DNA of 64,000 nt from Moraxellaceae bacterium (GTDB taxonomy: Bacteria; Pseudomonadota; Gammaproteobacteria; Pseudomonadales; Moraxellaceae). This document shows, piece after piece, positions 52,752 to 64,000 of this stretch; the stretch's first letter is position 1; each line of letters begins with the position of its first letter. The notes beneath the pieces are model-generated. The model was not told where the DNA came from, made no database searches, and saw nothing but the letters and a program-made list of their open reading frames with translations. The stretch is taken from positions 1 to 64,000 of the forward strand of contig JAUSND010000015.1 in the NCBI GenBank assembly GCA_030646295.1, given 5' to 3'. The position numbers and the translations under genes were made by a program.

Positions 52752-53537
52752 TCAGGCAAAAACCGTGATGGTCTGGCGACTGATCGCCACCAGACAGCCC
52801 TGATCGTCCCAGATGTTCGCTTCGGTATGCGCATAACCTTCTGCACTGGCATCCGTGCGTACCTGATACTGCCACCAGGTGTCGGCTGTTGCGTCTTCCG
52901 GAAAATGCAGGAACTCGATGGTCCAGCACATGGAGCTGGCGGGAGCCGGCGCCGTGAACATCGACAGCACCGCCGGCGGCCAGCAATCAATCAGGCCGAA
53001 CAGGTGCGTGAGTGTCATCTGGTGCACGGGACTGCGGTAACGCATCCAGCCACCGAAATCTGGTGTGTCCACGCCCGAAAACGGCATTGCACCTTCGGCC
53101 CAGCGCATATCAATATTCTGGATGAACTCCGGCGTCACACCGGGAATGTACGGCATGGCGCGACAGTCGTCCGGCCCCTTGAACACCGGTGCCGTGGCAA
53201 CCGGTGGCACCACAATCCGTGACGGGCGTGTGGCACCGAAGCTGGCCAGCAAGACGGCGAACACCTCATCATCCTGATACAGGCGTGCCTCGGCCTGCGT
53301 GACGGACTTGCCGTTGCGGAACACCTCGACAGTCAGCCGCGCTGCGCCGGGAGCAACCGGCCCCACAAACGACACCGTAGCCGAGCGCAGGACACGGTCC
53401 TCGCCCACTACATGCAGCAGGCGGCTGCACATCAGTGCGGCCAGCAAACCGCCATAGGTGGCGCGCCCCTGGCCCCAGCCTTCGGGAATGACAACAGACT
53501 CGTGCAAGGCAGCAGACTTCAGCAGGTCATCCAGCAT
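52752..53537 (-). CDS. Acyl-CoA thioesterase (TesB-like double hotdog), 261 aa
   Basis: Two hotdog halves are visible: the first with WGQGRATYGGLLAALMCSRLL and LRSATVSFVGPVAPGAARLTVEVFRNGKSVTQAEARLYQDDEV, the second with HLFGLIDCWPPA and MCWTIEFLHF..., ending in ANIWDDQGCLVAISRQTITVF. This matches the 4HBT_3/TesB-like group that hydrolyses acyl-CoA. The ATG at 53537 has GGAG 6 bp upstream. It is the first gene of the pair with hrpB. Confidence 0.88.
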   Translation of the reverse strand: MLDDLLKSAALHESVVIPEGWGQGRATYGGLLAALMCSRLLHVVGEDRVLRSATVSFVGPVAPGAARLTVEVFRNGKSVTQAEARLYQDDEVFAVLLASFGATRPSRIVVPPVATAPVFKGPDDCRAMPYIPGVTPEFIQNIDMRWAEGAMPFSGVDTPDFGGWMRYRSPVHQMTLTHLFGLIDCWPPAVLSMFTAPAPASSMCWTIEFLHFPEDATADTWWQYQVRTDASAEGYAHTEANIWDDQGCLVAISRQTITVFA

Positions 53538-53655
53538 GGGGGGCTCCGGCAAGACAGGACAAGACGCACCGCCATGATGGCAGCGCGCGTTGCATGATAC
53601 GGGAAGGGGTTTGCTCCGGGCGAGCGCCGGAGTGGATCAGGCGGTGCGGCCCCGG

Positions 53656-54198
53656 TCAGGGATGCGAAGCCACCATTTCGGGAATGACACGTCGTGCGCC
53701 GGTGATGTAGCGCTGCCAGTAGTTCTTGCCCAGCACATCCACCCGCACAAAGTTGCCCGACGACGGCGCATGCACAAAACGGTTCTCGCCGATGTACACC
53801 GCCACGTGGTTGATGCTCTTTGACTTTACCCGGAAGAAAATCAGGTCTCCCGGCACCAGCTGGTCCAGAGCCACTTCCTTGCCGCCCATGCGGTACATCT
53901 CGGCCGAGGTACGTGGCAGCGTGACCGTACTGGACAGGCCCAGCACGTAACGCACCAGACCGCTGCAATCAAAGCCGGTTTCCGGACTGTTGCCGCCGTA
54001 CTTGTAGGGCGTGCCGATCAGGCTCAGGGCCACCACCACCATGTCATCAAAGGGCATGAGGGAGTTGGCAGGAGCAAAGTCCTGTCCGGACGCTACCGCT
54101 TCATTATCGGTCAGCATTTCCGGTGGAATCTCGGCTGCACGGGCCAGACCGGCCATGCACAGCATCGAGAAAATAAGGGTAAGTACCTGAAAACGCAT
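53656..54198 (-). CDS. NlpC/P60 family cell-wall peptidase, 180 aa
   Basis: A signal peptide (about 1-21, ARA) precedes a papain-like NlpC/P60 domain with IGTPYKYGGNSPETGFDCSGLVRYV (catalytic Cys78), INHVAVYIGENRFVHAP (His131) and a final polar residue around His143. It should cut the stem-peptide bond between D-Glu and the diamino acid in peptidoglycan or its fragments. There is no SH3 domain, which is the short form. It stands 118 bp upstream of the thioesterase on the same strand. Confidence 0.93.
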   Translation of the reverse strand: MRFQVLTLIFSMLCMAGLARAAEIPPEMLTDNEAVASGQDFAPANSLMPFDDMVVVALSLIGTPYKYGGNSPETGFDCSGLVRYVLGLSSTVTLPRTSAEMYRMGGKEVALDQLVPGDLIFFRVKSKSINHVAVYIGENRFVHAPSSGNFVRVDVLGKNYWQRYITGARRVIPEMVASHP

Positions 54199-54352
54199 GG
54201 GTTTAAGCCGTTTTTATGTGCCTTTATGCATTGGAGTGTCGCAAAAGATGCCGGCCGATTCCAGCACGGTTTGTAACTGAGCGATGCAGTTCGCACATTT
54301 TCTGAACAGCCCGCCACACCGGCACGCCCTGCCGGCCCCTCTTCAGGCCGGC

Positions 54353-56548
54353 TCAGGAGGCCATGGGCGCCACCGTCACCGGCACGCCATTGAGCACCGC
54401 CGTCCCGGTGATCACGTCCACAAAACGCTCATCCGTGATGTCGTTGAGGCTGGCTCCTGCCGCCTCCTTGCGCGCCACGCGCAGTTGCACGCCGGCACGG
54501 GCATGACCAAAGCCGTGCGGCACACACACCACGCCCGGCATGACGGACTCGGTGATCTCGGCAGGCAATTCGATGGCACCCACCCGCGACTTCACCTGCA
54601 CGTTCATGCCATTGGCAATCCCCAGCAGCGCCGCATCGTCAGGATGCAGCATGGCCGTGCAACGGTTTGGCCCCTTCACCAGGCGGTGCGAGTTGTGCAT
54701 CCATGAGTTGTTACTGCGCACATGACGCCGCCCGATCACACGCAGCTCGCCCGGCTGGCGGGGCTGCAGGCGCTCAAGCGCGCGGGGAATGTCATCCAGG
54801 TACAACGGCAGGGCCAGCGGAATCCTGCGCCGCTTTGTCTCCAGACGGCTGCGTAACTGCCGGCGTAACGGGCCAAGGTCAATACCGTGCGGATTTTCAC
54901 GCAGCTTCTTCAGGCTCAGGCCGTCTTTCGGCCTGAGCACTGACAGCAGCTTCTGCACCGGGGTACTGCCCTTTTTCGACAATGCGGCATGAGTCCCGTA
55001 AGGACCTGTGCGCAAGAGCAGATCCAGCCCGGTATCCAGACCCAGCTGATCAACCACCAGCTGCAACCCGCGTCGTGCCACGCGCTGCACGGCATTGGTA
55101 CTGCTCAGGCGCTGCGTCAGCTCGCTGAGGATCTGCCAGTCCTGGCGTGAATCCTCCGGCGCGTCGAACAGTGCCGGCGACCATTTCGCCGCATTGCGCA
55201 CCATCAGCGGCGACAAGCCGACCTCCATGTGCGAACGCTCCAGCGGACTCACCGGCGGCAGGATGAAGTGGGCATGCCGCGTGGTTTCATTGATGTAGAT
55301 GTCGATGGCGACCATGAACTCCAGTGATGCCAGTGCATGATCCATTTGCTGGCCGTTCGGCGTGGACAGCACGGGATTACCCGCATGGGTGACCAGCGCC
55401 CGGATCTGCCCCTCGCCCGGGGTGAGGATTTCTTCGGCCAGTACCGATACCGGCAGCTCGCCACTGAACGCCGGCAACTGACGCACGCGGGAGCGCTGCT
55501 TGCCATACGAGCCCGGTGAGCCCAGCCCCACCAGATCGAGCGGCGGCGTGGCAAACATCATGCCGCCCTCACGATCCAGATTGCCGGTCAGGATATTCAG
55601 GATATGCAGCATCCACGCCGTGAGGCCGCCGAACTCCTGGGTGCAGGCACCAACACGGCCATAAATGGCGGCGCGCTCTGCCAGGGCGACGTCGGCGGCC
55701 AGCGTGCGAATCCGCGCTGCAGCAACCCCCGTTACCTCCGCCACCGTATCGGGCGTGAACGGCGCCAGCGCCTGCTGCAACTCCAGCAGCCCTTCCACGT
55801 TGTGCTCAAGGTCACGCAGGCGCACCAGGCCGCGATCAAACATTTCCGAGGCCATGGCGGCGAGCAGGAAAAAATCCGTGCCGGGCCGTATGAACACATG
55901 ATCATCTGCCTTCAAGGCCGTTTCGGTGAGGCGCGGGTCCACCACCACGACACGCCCGCCGCGATCACGAATGCCCTTGATGCGCCCCATCACATCGCCT
56001 GCACTCATCAGGCTGCCATTCGAGGCGGCCGGATTGCCGCCGACAATGAGGAGAAAGTCAGTACGGTCCAGGTCAGGAACCGGAAACAGCAACTGATGCC
56101 CGAACAGCTGCTGGTTGGCCACCATGGTGGGCAGCTGATCGACGGATGTGGCGCTGAAGCGCTGCCTGGCACCCAGGGCGTGCACAAACGCCGGCACTGC
56201 CAGCAGCGCCGGCGTATGCACGGTGGGATTGCCCAGATAAATGCCAATCGAGTCGCCACCGGTCTGATGGCGGATGCGCCTGAGGTTTTTTTCCACCTCG
56301 TCGAACGCCTCCTCCCATGACACCTCTACCCAGCCGGTTGCCACCCGCTTCATCGGCCGGCGCAAACGGTCCGGGTCTTCATGCAGGTCCTTGAGGGCAA
56401 TGGCCTTGGGACAGATGTGCCCCCTGGAGAACGGATCGGCCTTGTCGCCCTTTATTGAGAGGATTTCACCGTCCTGATGCTCGATGACCACGCCGCACAT
56501 GGCTTCGCAGAGATGGCAGATACGGAAGTGCTGGGCGGGTTGCGACAT
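54353..56548 (-). CDS. Molybdopterin-dependent oxidoreductase (formate dehydrogenase-like), 731 aa
   Basis: The N-terminus holds a [4Fe-4S] site CHLCEAMCG...GHICPK (Cys11, 14, 18, 46). LIVGGNPAASNGSL and VVVDPRLTETAL are the bis-MGD-binding strands, and the C-terminal domain reads LHPDDAALLGIANGMNVQVKSRVGAIELPAEIT. This fits the DMSO-reductase superfamily, near assimilatory NarB or FdhA-like enzymes. There is no Tat signal, so it is cytoplasmic. The Cys or Sec ligand of formate dehydrogenase was not identified, so the substrate is open. AGGAGG precedes the ATG at 56548; it is divergent from acnA. Confidence 0.88.
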   Translation of the reverse strand: MSQPAQHFRICHLCEAMCGVVIEHQDGEILSIKGDKADPFSRGHICPKAIALKDLHEDPDRLRRPMKRVATGWVEVSWEEAFDEVEKNLRRIRHQTGGDSIGIYLGNPTVHTPALLAVPAFVHALGARQRFSATSVDQLPTMVANQQLFGHQLLFPVPDLDRTDFLLIVGGNPAASNGSLMSAGDVMGRIKGIRDRGGRVVVVDPRLTETALKADDHVFIRPGTDFFLLAAMASEMFDRGLVRLRDLEHNVEGLLELQQALAPFTPDTVAEVTGVAAARIRTLAADVALAERAAIYGRVGACTQEFGGLTAWMLHILNILTGNLDREGGMMFATPPLDLVGLGSPGSYGKQRSRVRQLPAFSGELPVSVLAEEILTPGEGQIRALVTHAGNPVLSTPNGQQMDHALASLEFMVAIDIYINETTRHAHFILPPVSPLERSHMEVGLSPLMVRNAAKWSPALFDAPEDSRQDWQILSELTQRLSSTNAVQRVARRGLQLVVDQLGLDTGLDLLLRTGPYGTHAALSKKGSTPVQKLLSVLRPKDGLSLKKLRENPHGIDLGPLRRQLRSRLETKRRRIPLALPLYLDDIPRALERLQPRQPGELRVIGRRHVRSNNSWMHNSHRLVKGPNRCTAMLHPDDAALLGIANGMNVQVKSRVGAIELPAEITESVMPGVVCVPHGFGHARAGVQLRVARKEAAGASLNDITDERFVDVITGTAVLNGVPVTVAPMAS

Positions 56549-56709
56549 GACGGCCTCCTTGGCAAGAATCCGGATCATAGCCCCCTCCCCCGCATTTGGG
56601 GGAGACCGGGTACGCAACTCTGACGACACGGGGCTAGAATGAATGCCTGACCGGTCACTGAAGGCATGCCTTCCATGCCATGCCGACAGCGCAAAAGGAG
56701 TTTTACGCC

Positions 56710-59538
<2,829 letters not shown>

Positions 59539-59608
59539 TCGACGGATCACGCAACACCGCATGCAGCTCGTCATGCATGACCCGGTGACAACAAGGAGAG
59601 AGAGCACC

Positions 59609-60055
59609 ATGGCAACCGGCACTGTTCGCCTGCATCGAGTTCTGAAAGCGCCACCTGAACGCGTCTATCGCGCCTTCCTCAATGCAGATGCGATGGCCAA
59701 GTGGCTGCCGCCCAACGGCTTCACCGCCAAAGTCCACCATCTTGATGCGCGAGTCGGCGGCTCGTTCAGGGCCTCCTTCACCAATTTCACCACAGGGCAG
59801 GAACTTGCATTTGGTGGCGAATATCTCGAACTGGTCCCGAATGAAAAGCTTTCCTACACCGACCGGTTTGACGACCCGAACCTCCCCGGCATCATGACCA
59901 CAACGGTCTCACTGGTGGCCGTGTCCTGCGGCACCGAACTGGCCATCGTGCAGGAGGGCATTCCCGACGTCATCCCGGTGGAGGCCTGCTATCTCGGCTG
60001 GCAAGAGTCACTGGTGCTGCTCGCAAAACTCGTCGAAGCCGAGATCCGCGAGTAA
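59609..60055 (+). CDS. SRPBCC (AHSA1-like) domain protein, 148 aa
   Basis: The AHSA1/CalC-like START fold is evident: TVRLHRVLKAPPERVYRAFLNADAMAKWLPP, GGSFRASF, GEYLELVPNEKLSYTDRFDD and the C-terminal helix CYLGWQESLVLLAKLVEAEI. Such proteins bind hydrophobic ligands or act in cyclisation and stress. AAGGAGAG lies 6 bp before the ATG at 59609. It follows acnA by 70 bp and may share its transcript. Confidence 0.9.
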   Translation: MATGTVRLHRVLKAPPERVYRAFLNADAMAKWLPPNGFTAKVHHLDARVGGSFRASFTNFTTGQELAFGGEYLELVPNEKLSYTDRFDDPNLPGIMTTTVSLVAVSCGTELAIVQEGIPDVIPVEACYLGWQESLVLLAKLVEAEIRE

Positions 60056-60182
60056 TGTCGCGATACGGGCACGCTGCCGACACCTCACCTTGCACCGTGC
60101 CTGGCTGTATGCTGGCGCCCATCCCTGACTGCATCATCATGCCCATGCGGCACAAGACCCACTAACATACCGGAGCCTCGTC

Positions 60183-60791
60183 ATGCGTCTTTCACTCATT
60201 CTTGCTTTCGCCCTGCTTTGCACAGCCTGTGGCCCATCCACCAAGTTTGCCAGCCGCTGGGTTGATCCTGACTATAAAGGCGGCGCGATCGACAATATTG
60301 CTGTCATTGTGGTGTCGACCAACCCGCAGGCACGTCGGGTAGTTGAAGACGAGTTTGTTGCCAACCTGTCTGCAAAAACAAAAGGCGCATCCAGCTACAT
60401 GATGTTCGAGACGCTGCCGGAAGACCCCGCAACCATCGCTGCCGTATTGCGTGAGAAAGGACTGACTGCCGCGCTGGTCATCAAGCTGGTCAATGTCCGG
60501 GAAGACAAGGTCTATACGCCACCCAGCGTTGGCTACACCACCATGCCAACCTACTCCTACGGCTTCGGCCCCTACTATGGCCACGCCTACCATCAGGTTT
60601 ACAGCCCGGGCTACGAGACAACCATCTCGACTGCCGTTGTCGAGTCCGCACTGTATTCAATTGACCGCAAAGGCCCGCTGTGGATGGGAACCACCAATAC
60701 GGTGAATTTTGAAGGCAGCTCTGATGCCGCCCGCAGCATTGCGAAAAAAGTATTTGTAGAACTGGAAGGTCGCAACCTGCTGGCACGCTGA
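60183..60791 (+). CDS. DUF4136-like lipoprotein, 202 aa
   Basis: A short signal with lipobox CTAC (Cys16) gives a lipoprotein. SRWVDPDYKGGAIDNIAVIVV near the start and ESALYSIDRKGPLWMGTTNTV, ARSIAKKVFVELEGRNLL near the end fit DUF4136-like proteins of unknown role. A loop of Tyr, Pro and Gly (TMPTYSYGFGPYYGHAYHQ) sits in the middle. It likely faces the periplasm. Monocistronic, no SD stronger than GGAG about 8 bp upstream. Confidence 0.75.
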   Translation: MRLSLILAFALLCTACGPSTKFASRWVDPDYKGGAIDNIAVIVVSTNPQARRVVEDEFVANLSAKTKGASSYMMFETLPEDPATIAAVLREKGLTAALVIKLVNVREDKVYTPPSVGYTTMPTYSYGFGPYYGHAYHQVYSPGYETTISTAVVESALYSIDRKGPLWMGTTNTVNFEGSSDAARSIAKKVFVELEGRNLLAR

Positions 60792-60845
60792 TTACGGCAC
60801 ACGTCATGTGCAGGAGGGGATTGCCCGCTCCTGCACATGAGCAGG

Positions 60846-62093
60846 CTACCAGCTCATGCCCAGACCAAGGAATGCCCCCAACTGCTGCTTGTTGCCAATC
60901 ACAGAGACATCAACCGGACCAAGCCCCAGGCCGAGACTGAGCAAGTCGTCCGTATTGCTGTCAGAGACAAGATTGGCGCGATACCCGCCACGCACCTGAA
61001 AATACGTCAGTGCATATTCGCCGCCTACCGCCAGAAACTGTGTATTGCTTCCCGGCGTGATGTTCTCGCTTTCCGTCAGATCAAGATCAAACGCCAGGGT
61101 AGTGCGATCCGTCATGCGGGCGGCACCAATACGCACCTGCGTATTGATCGTCACGTCACGTGCTGCCGTGAGCGGCAGGCCCGTCGGTCGCCCGGGCACC
61201 GTGGTATATGTCTTGTCAGCCAGATTCCGGGCCACCAGTCCGTATTGCCACTTGCTGTCGGCGCTTGCCCTGTATGCCACCCCCAGATCAACATCAGCAT
61301 GCTGCCCGACCTTCTCTACTGTCGTTGAATCAATTTTGGCGTCATCAAAGTTGTCCAGTGACTCCTCATAGTGATACGTCGCAACATTAACGGCTTTTGG
61401 TGTAATGCCGACGGCCAGATTGCCGCCCGACACAAACTCGAACCGGTGTGAGAATGAGACCCCGGCCTCAGAGACGAGAGCACCGGTGGCCTCGCCCGTC
61501 GAGGCGACGTGCAGCTCGCCAGCAGCGATTACTGCCTGGGTAACCGGATCATCGGCCACCTGGTTATCGGCAATGTCATTGATCACCAGCCTGAGCGTAC
61601 CGACATCCGCAGTGGAAATATTGGGCACCACATCTGCATACGCATTGGCAGTGACAAACACCCCTATGCCCAGCTTTGCGCCCGACATGCCAAACGCTGT
61701 CGTGACGCTGCCGCCCATGAAAATGTATTCACCATCAGCATCCTGCAGCTGCACCCTTGCGCGCTCTGCAGACGCCCTTATCTGCGGCAGATCCGACAAC
61801 TTGAGCGTGCCGTCGAGCGCAGCAAAACGCTCCATCATGGCTTCCGTCTTGTTGAGCAACTCCTCTTCGCCCGCCACATGCACCCCGACGCCCAGAATGA
61901 ATTGCGAGTGATCCGTTTTTTGTGCCGACAACATTGCAGGATTGAACAGCGCCGCCGCAGCGGCTTTTGAGGATGCCACTCCCGTGCCACCCATACCGGT
62001 GGCACGGAGATCGAATGGCGCAAATGGGGCGGCAGCGGCAACACCGGCAGCCGCCACAAGCGCAACGGCGATGGCAACCCGTTCAATCATCAT
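60846..62093 (-). CDS. Outer-membrane beta-barrel of the TraF_2/FadL-like group, 415 aa
   Basis: A signal peptide ends near AAAAPFA. The N-terminus reads FDLRATGMGGTGVASSKAAAAALFNPAML, a hallmark shared by TraF_2 (PF13729) and FadL-type proteins, where NPA forms a plug turn. Amphipathic strands fill the rest, with a final Trp in LGLGMSW. Despite the name, no conjugation genes are near, so a transport or structural role is more likely. The ATG at 62093 has GGAG 7 bp upstream. Confidence 0.82.
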   Translation of the reverse strand: MMIERVAIAVALVAAAGVAAAAPFAPFDLRATGMGGTGVASSKAAAAALFNPAMLSAQKTDHSQFILGVGVHVAGEEELLNKTEAMMERFAALDGTLKLSDLPQIRASAERARVQLQDADGEYIFMGGSVTTAFGMSGAKLGIGVFVTANAYADVVPNISTADVGTLRLVINDIADNQVADDPVTQAVIAAGELHVASTGEATGALVSEAGVSFSHRFEFVSGGNLAVGITPKAVNVATYHYEESLDNFDDAKIDSTTVEKVGQHADVDLGVAYRASADSKWQYGLVARNLADKTYTTVPGRPTGLPLTAARDVTINTQVRIGAARMTDRTTLAFDLDLTESENITPGSNTQFLAVGGEYALTYFQVRGGYRANLVSDSNTDDLLSLGLGLGPVDVSVIGNKQQLGAFLGLGMSW

Positions 62094-62213
62094 GGCAACA
62101 CTCCAGACAAGCGGGGCCTGCAACCAGCAAACGCTGGCACCGGGCAATATGTCAGTGATTGTAGGTCACCCGTCCCTCACGTGCAGACGGGATGCCAGAT
62201 GGCGCAGAACCGC

Positions 62214-63149
62214 TCAGCCCTGCCGCACCACACAATTCCTGCCCTGCGCCTTGGCGCGATACAGCAACCGGTCAACCGCCTCGACAAAGGCATCCGGACT
62301 GTCCTGATCAGATGGCACAATGGTACCCACACCCAGGCTTATGCTCAGACAGGCGCCCACGCGTGAACGGGCATGCGGAATCATTTCATCCAGCACCAGC
62401 CCGCGGCATCGTTCTGCCACGGCCACCGCGGCATCCGCATCCGTTTCCGGCAGCACCAGCACAAATTCCTCACCACCAAAACGGGCCACCAGATCACGTG
62501 GCCGCGCCGCCCCCGCATTGAGCAGACCGGCAACGCGCCGCAGGCACTCGTCACCGACCACATGGCCATACTGGTCGTTGAATTCCTTGAAGAAATCGAT
62601 ATCGAGCAGGATGAGCGAGAGCGGCTGCTGGTTGCGGTAGGCACTGGCCCACTCGCGCTGAAACACCACATCAAGCATGCGCCGGTTGGAAATATTGGTG
62701 AGGCCGTCCTTGTAGGAAAGTATTTCCAGTTCCCGCTGCAGGCGCAGCAACTCTTCCTCGTTTTTCTTGCGCTCACTGATGTCGAACATGAAGCCGACCA
62801 GCGCCTCCACCTCGCCATCCTTGCGCACCACATGCACCACATCGCGTATCCAGACATAGCTGCCATCACGGGTCAGTGCCCGGTAGTCGGCCTCGTGGTC
62901 CACACCGGACTGTGACTGTGACACACAGAAGTTCACCACGGTCTCACGGTCATCCGGGTGCATGCGGCCCGCCCAGTCATCAACACCCACCCAGCTTTCC
63001 GGCGTCCAGCCGAGCAGCGCCTCTATCTGCGGGCCGATATAGGTGAATGTCATGGTCTTCCAGTCAATCCGCCAGGGAATGGCCCGGGTGGACTCCAGCA
63101 AGGTCTTGTAGACCGCGTTGTCCGGTTCCATGTCGACGTGATTGGCCAT
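62214..63149 (-). CDS. PAS-GGDEF diguanylate cyclase, 311 aa
   Basis: A PAS/PAC sensor domain (about 15-130, with YIGPQIEALLGWTPESW and VGFMFDISERKKNEEEL) is joined by a short helix to a GGDEF domain with active-site GGEEF (225-229) and a product-inhibition I-site RPRD (216-219) exactly five residues upstream. It should make c-di-GMP in response to a small ligand or redox signal and be feedback inhibited. No TM segments, so cytoplasmic. No c-di-GMP effector is visible nearby. Confidence 0.95.
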   Translation of the reverse strand: MANHVDMEPDNAVYKTLLESTRAIPWRIDWKTMTFTYIGPQIEALLGWTPESWVGVDDWAGRMHPDDRETVVNFCVSQSQSGVDHEADYRALTRDGSYVWIRDVVHVVRKDGEVEALVGFMFDISERKKNEEELLRLQRELEILSYKDGLTNISNRRMLDVVFQREWASAYRNQQPLSLILLDIDFFKEFNDQYGHVVGDECLRRVAGLLNAGAARPRDLVARFGGEEFVLVLPETDADAAVAVAERCRGLVLDEMIPHARSRVGACLSISLGVGTIVPSDQDSPDAFVEAVDRLLYRAKAQGRNCVVRQG

Positions 63150-63299
63150 TGCTTACCCCGATAACCGGTACTGGCCAGCCGGGCAGGCTGTGGCACGGCT
63201 GGCAAATTTCATGAAGGCTGATGCAGTCATAACTGTACATCAGGTGATACTGGATACGCGCGCTACACTATCCTGCAGGAGACGAAACGGAGCTGCCAG

Positions 63300-63602
63300 A
63301 TGTTTGAACATTCCTTCTTTGAACAGAAGTGCCCCGGTTGCGGCATTCCGCTGGAAGACGGCCACAGCAAGCTGGTAAAAAACAGCTATGGCGAATACAG
63401 CTGTCCCGGCTGCGGAATTGCCCTGCGCCTGAATCCGAAAGTGCTGGGCGGGTTTGTCCTGATTGCCCCCATGCTGATGACAACCATGCCCTACATGATT
63501 GCCGGCATGCGCATGCCGTCCTGGCTGTTCATGCTGGCACTGGTCGCGGCAATTGCCGGCATGGGGGTTGTCCTTGCCAACCTGAATTACGTGCGGAAGT
63601 GA
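63300..63602 (+). CDS. Small zinc-ribbon membrane protein, 100 aa
   Basis: Two CxxC knuckles (CPGCGIPLEDG and CPGCGIALRLN) form a predicted zinc ribbon in residues 11-42, followed by two TM helices (about 48-66 and 74-95) and a basic tail. The pattern is that of short CXXC-TM proteins of unknown role, perhaps assembly factors. CGGAG lies 8 bp upstream of the ATG. It stands between the divergent cyclase gene and a convergent DUF1456 gene. Confidence 0.75.
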   Translation: MFEHSFFEQKCPGCGIPLEDGHSKLVKNSYGEYSCPGCGIALRLNPKVLGGFVLIAPMLMTTMPYMIAGMRMPSWLFMLALVAAIAGMGVVLANLNYVRK

Positions 63603-63646
63603 CGCGTGAAAAAAGCAGTGTGGCGGCCACACTGCCCAGCATTACT

Positions 63647-64000
63647 TTACTTTCCTGCCGGCACCGTGCGCACGCGCAGGGTCAGTCCTTTCAGGAAATT
63701 GCGCAAGAACTGGTCGCCGCATGGCCGAAAATTCTTCTGCCCTTCCTTGCGGAAGAGCGCACTGAGTTCCGGCTTGGCAACACGGAACCCCGCCAGCTCG
63801 AACACTGCGAACATGTCCTCTTCCTTGAGGTTGAAGGCCACGCGCAGCTTCTTCAGTACCGTATTATTTGTCAGCGGCAGATCAAGCGGCTGCACGGGGC
63901 GACTGTCATCCCTGCCCCGCAGGAACACCACCAGGCCGTTGAGAAACAGCCCCATCACCTCATCCGGGCACTCCTGGAAACCGGGCTCCTCGTCCTTCTT
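63647..64000 (-). CDS. DUF1456 (YehS-like) protein, C-terminal part cut by window edge
   Basis: The frame runs off the right edge without a start. The visible 117 residues match the second half of DUF1456: a CPDEVMGLFLNGLVVFLRGRD segment, then the second repeat LTNNTVLKKLRVAFNLKEEDMFAVFELAGF and ELSALFRKEGQKNFRPCGDQFLRNFLKGLT. DUF1456 proteins consist of two such repeats and have no known function. The gene is minus-strand, and its start lies beyond 64000. There is no frameshift in the visible part. Confidence 0.85.
   Translation of the reverse strand, partial: KKDEEPGFQECPDEVMGLFLNGLVVFLRGRDDSRPVQPLDLPLTNNTVLKKLRVAFNLKEEDMFAVFELAGFRVAKPELSALFRKEGQKNFRPCGDQFLRNFLKGLTLRVRTVPAGK

Noticed and set aside
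60846-62093. Conjugation or plasmid transfer locus suggested by the TraF_2 similarity
   Set aside because: No relaxase, type IV secretion or other transfer genes occur in the window, and the family is widespread on chromosomes.

Overview
The window is about 64 kb of chromosomal DNA from a gammaproteobacterium. Housekeeping genes and their organisation (acnA, ATP-type pckA, ahpC-ahpF under an OxyR-like site, hrpB, srkA, fpr), many lipoproteins and outer-membrane proteins, and paired AraC/PF10118 modules suggest the Pseudomonadales, perhaps a relative of Moraxellaceae or Alcanivorax. That placement is inference. No rRNA, tRNA, CRISPR array, prophage or plasmid functions were seen.

The left 1.8 kb is accessory DNA: a stretch of integron gene cassettes read leftwards. 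Three attC-like sites (312-372, 1171-1246, 1679-1759) bracket a LRAT-like NCEHF-motif protein and an overlapping two-gene cassette. A further cassette gene, KTSC-like, is cut by the end of an IS3-family element that runs off the left edge. No integron integrase is visible, so within this window it is a cassette cluster without integrase.

From 2 to 24 kb the layout is: two exported or unknown proteins; a DUF3303 protein; a five-gene run for a MacA/MacB-like tripartite exporter with two different permeases plus a YqaA-like membrane protein; hydrolase and protease genes; a divergent AraC/PF10118 pair; a Spy/CpxP-like protein; an NSS transporter; the ahpC-ahpF peroxide defence pair next to srkA; a quinone reductase; an enoyl-CoA hydratase-like enzyme; a putative outer-membrane barrel; and a DyP-type peroxidase.

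From 24 to 42 kb are a PQQ-type sugar dehydrogenase lipoprotein, a tandem thioredoxin-fold protein, pckA, a small K+ channel-like protein and a YjdM protein. Then come three large or repeat-rich envelope proteins (a 730-residue beta-helix-like lipoprotein, an STN-domain-like protein, and a TPR protein), a PHA-synthase-like hydrolase, an MFS transporter, a barrel protein and two lipase-type hydrolases, one a family I secreted lipase.

From 42 to 64 kb there is an oxidative cluster (cytochrome P450, an MpaB/DUF2236 oxygenase, a divergent TetR regulator with a strong palindromic operator, then fpr) and a second AraC/PF10118 pair arranged exactly as the first. These are followed by hrpB with a thioesterase, an NlpC/P60 hydrolase, a molybdopterin oxidoreductase divergent from acnA, a TraF_2-like outer-membrane protein, a PAS-GGDEF cyclase with an I-site, and a DUF1456 gene cut by the right edge. 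Strong intrinsic terminators separate most transcription units.
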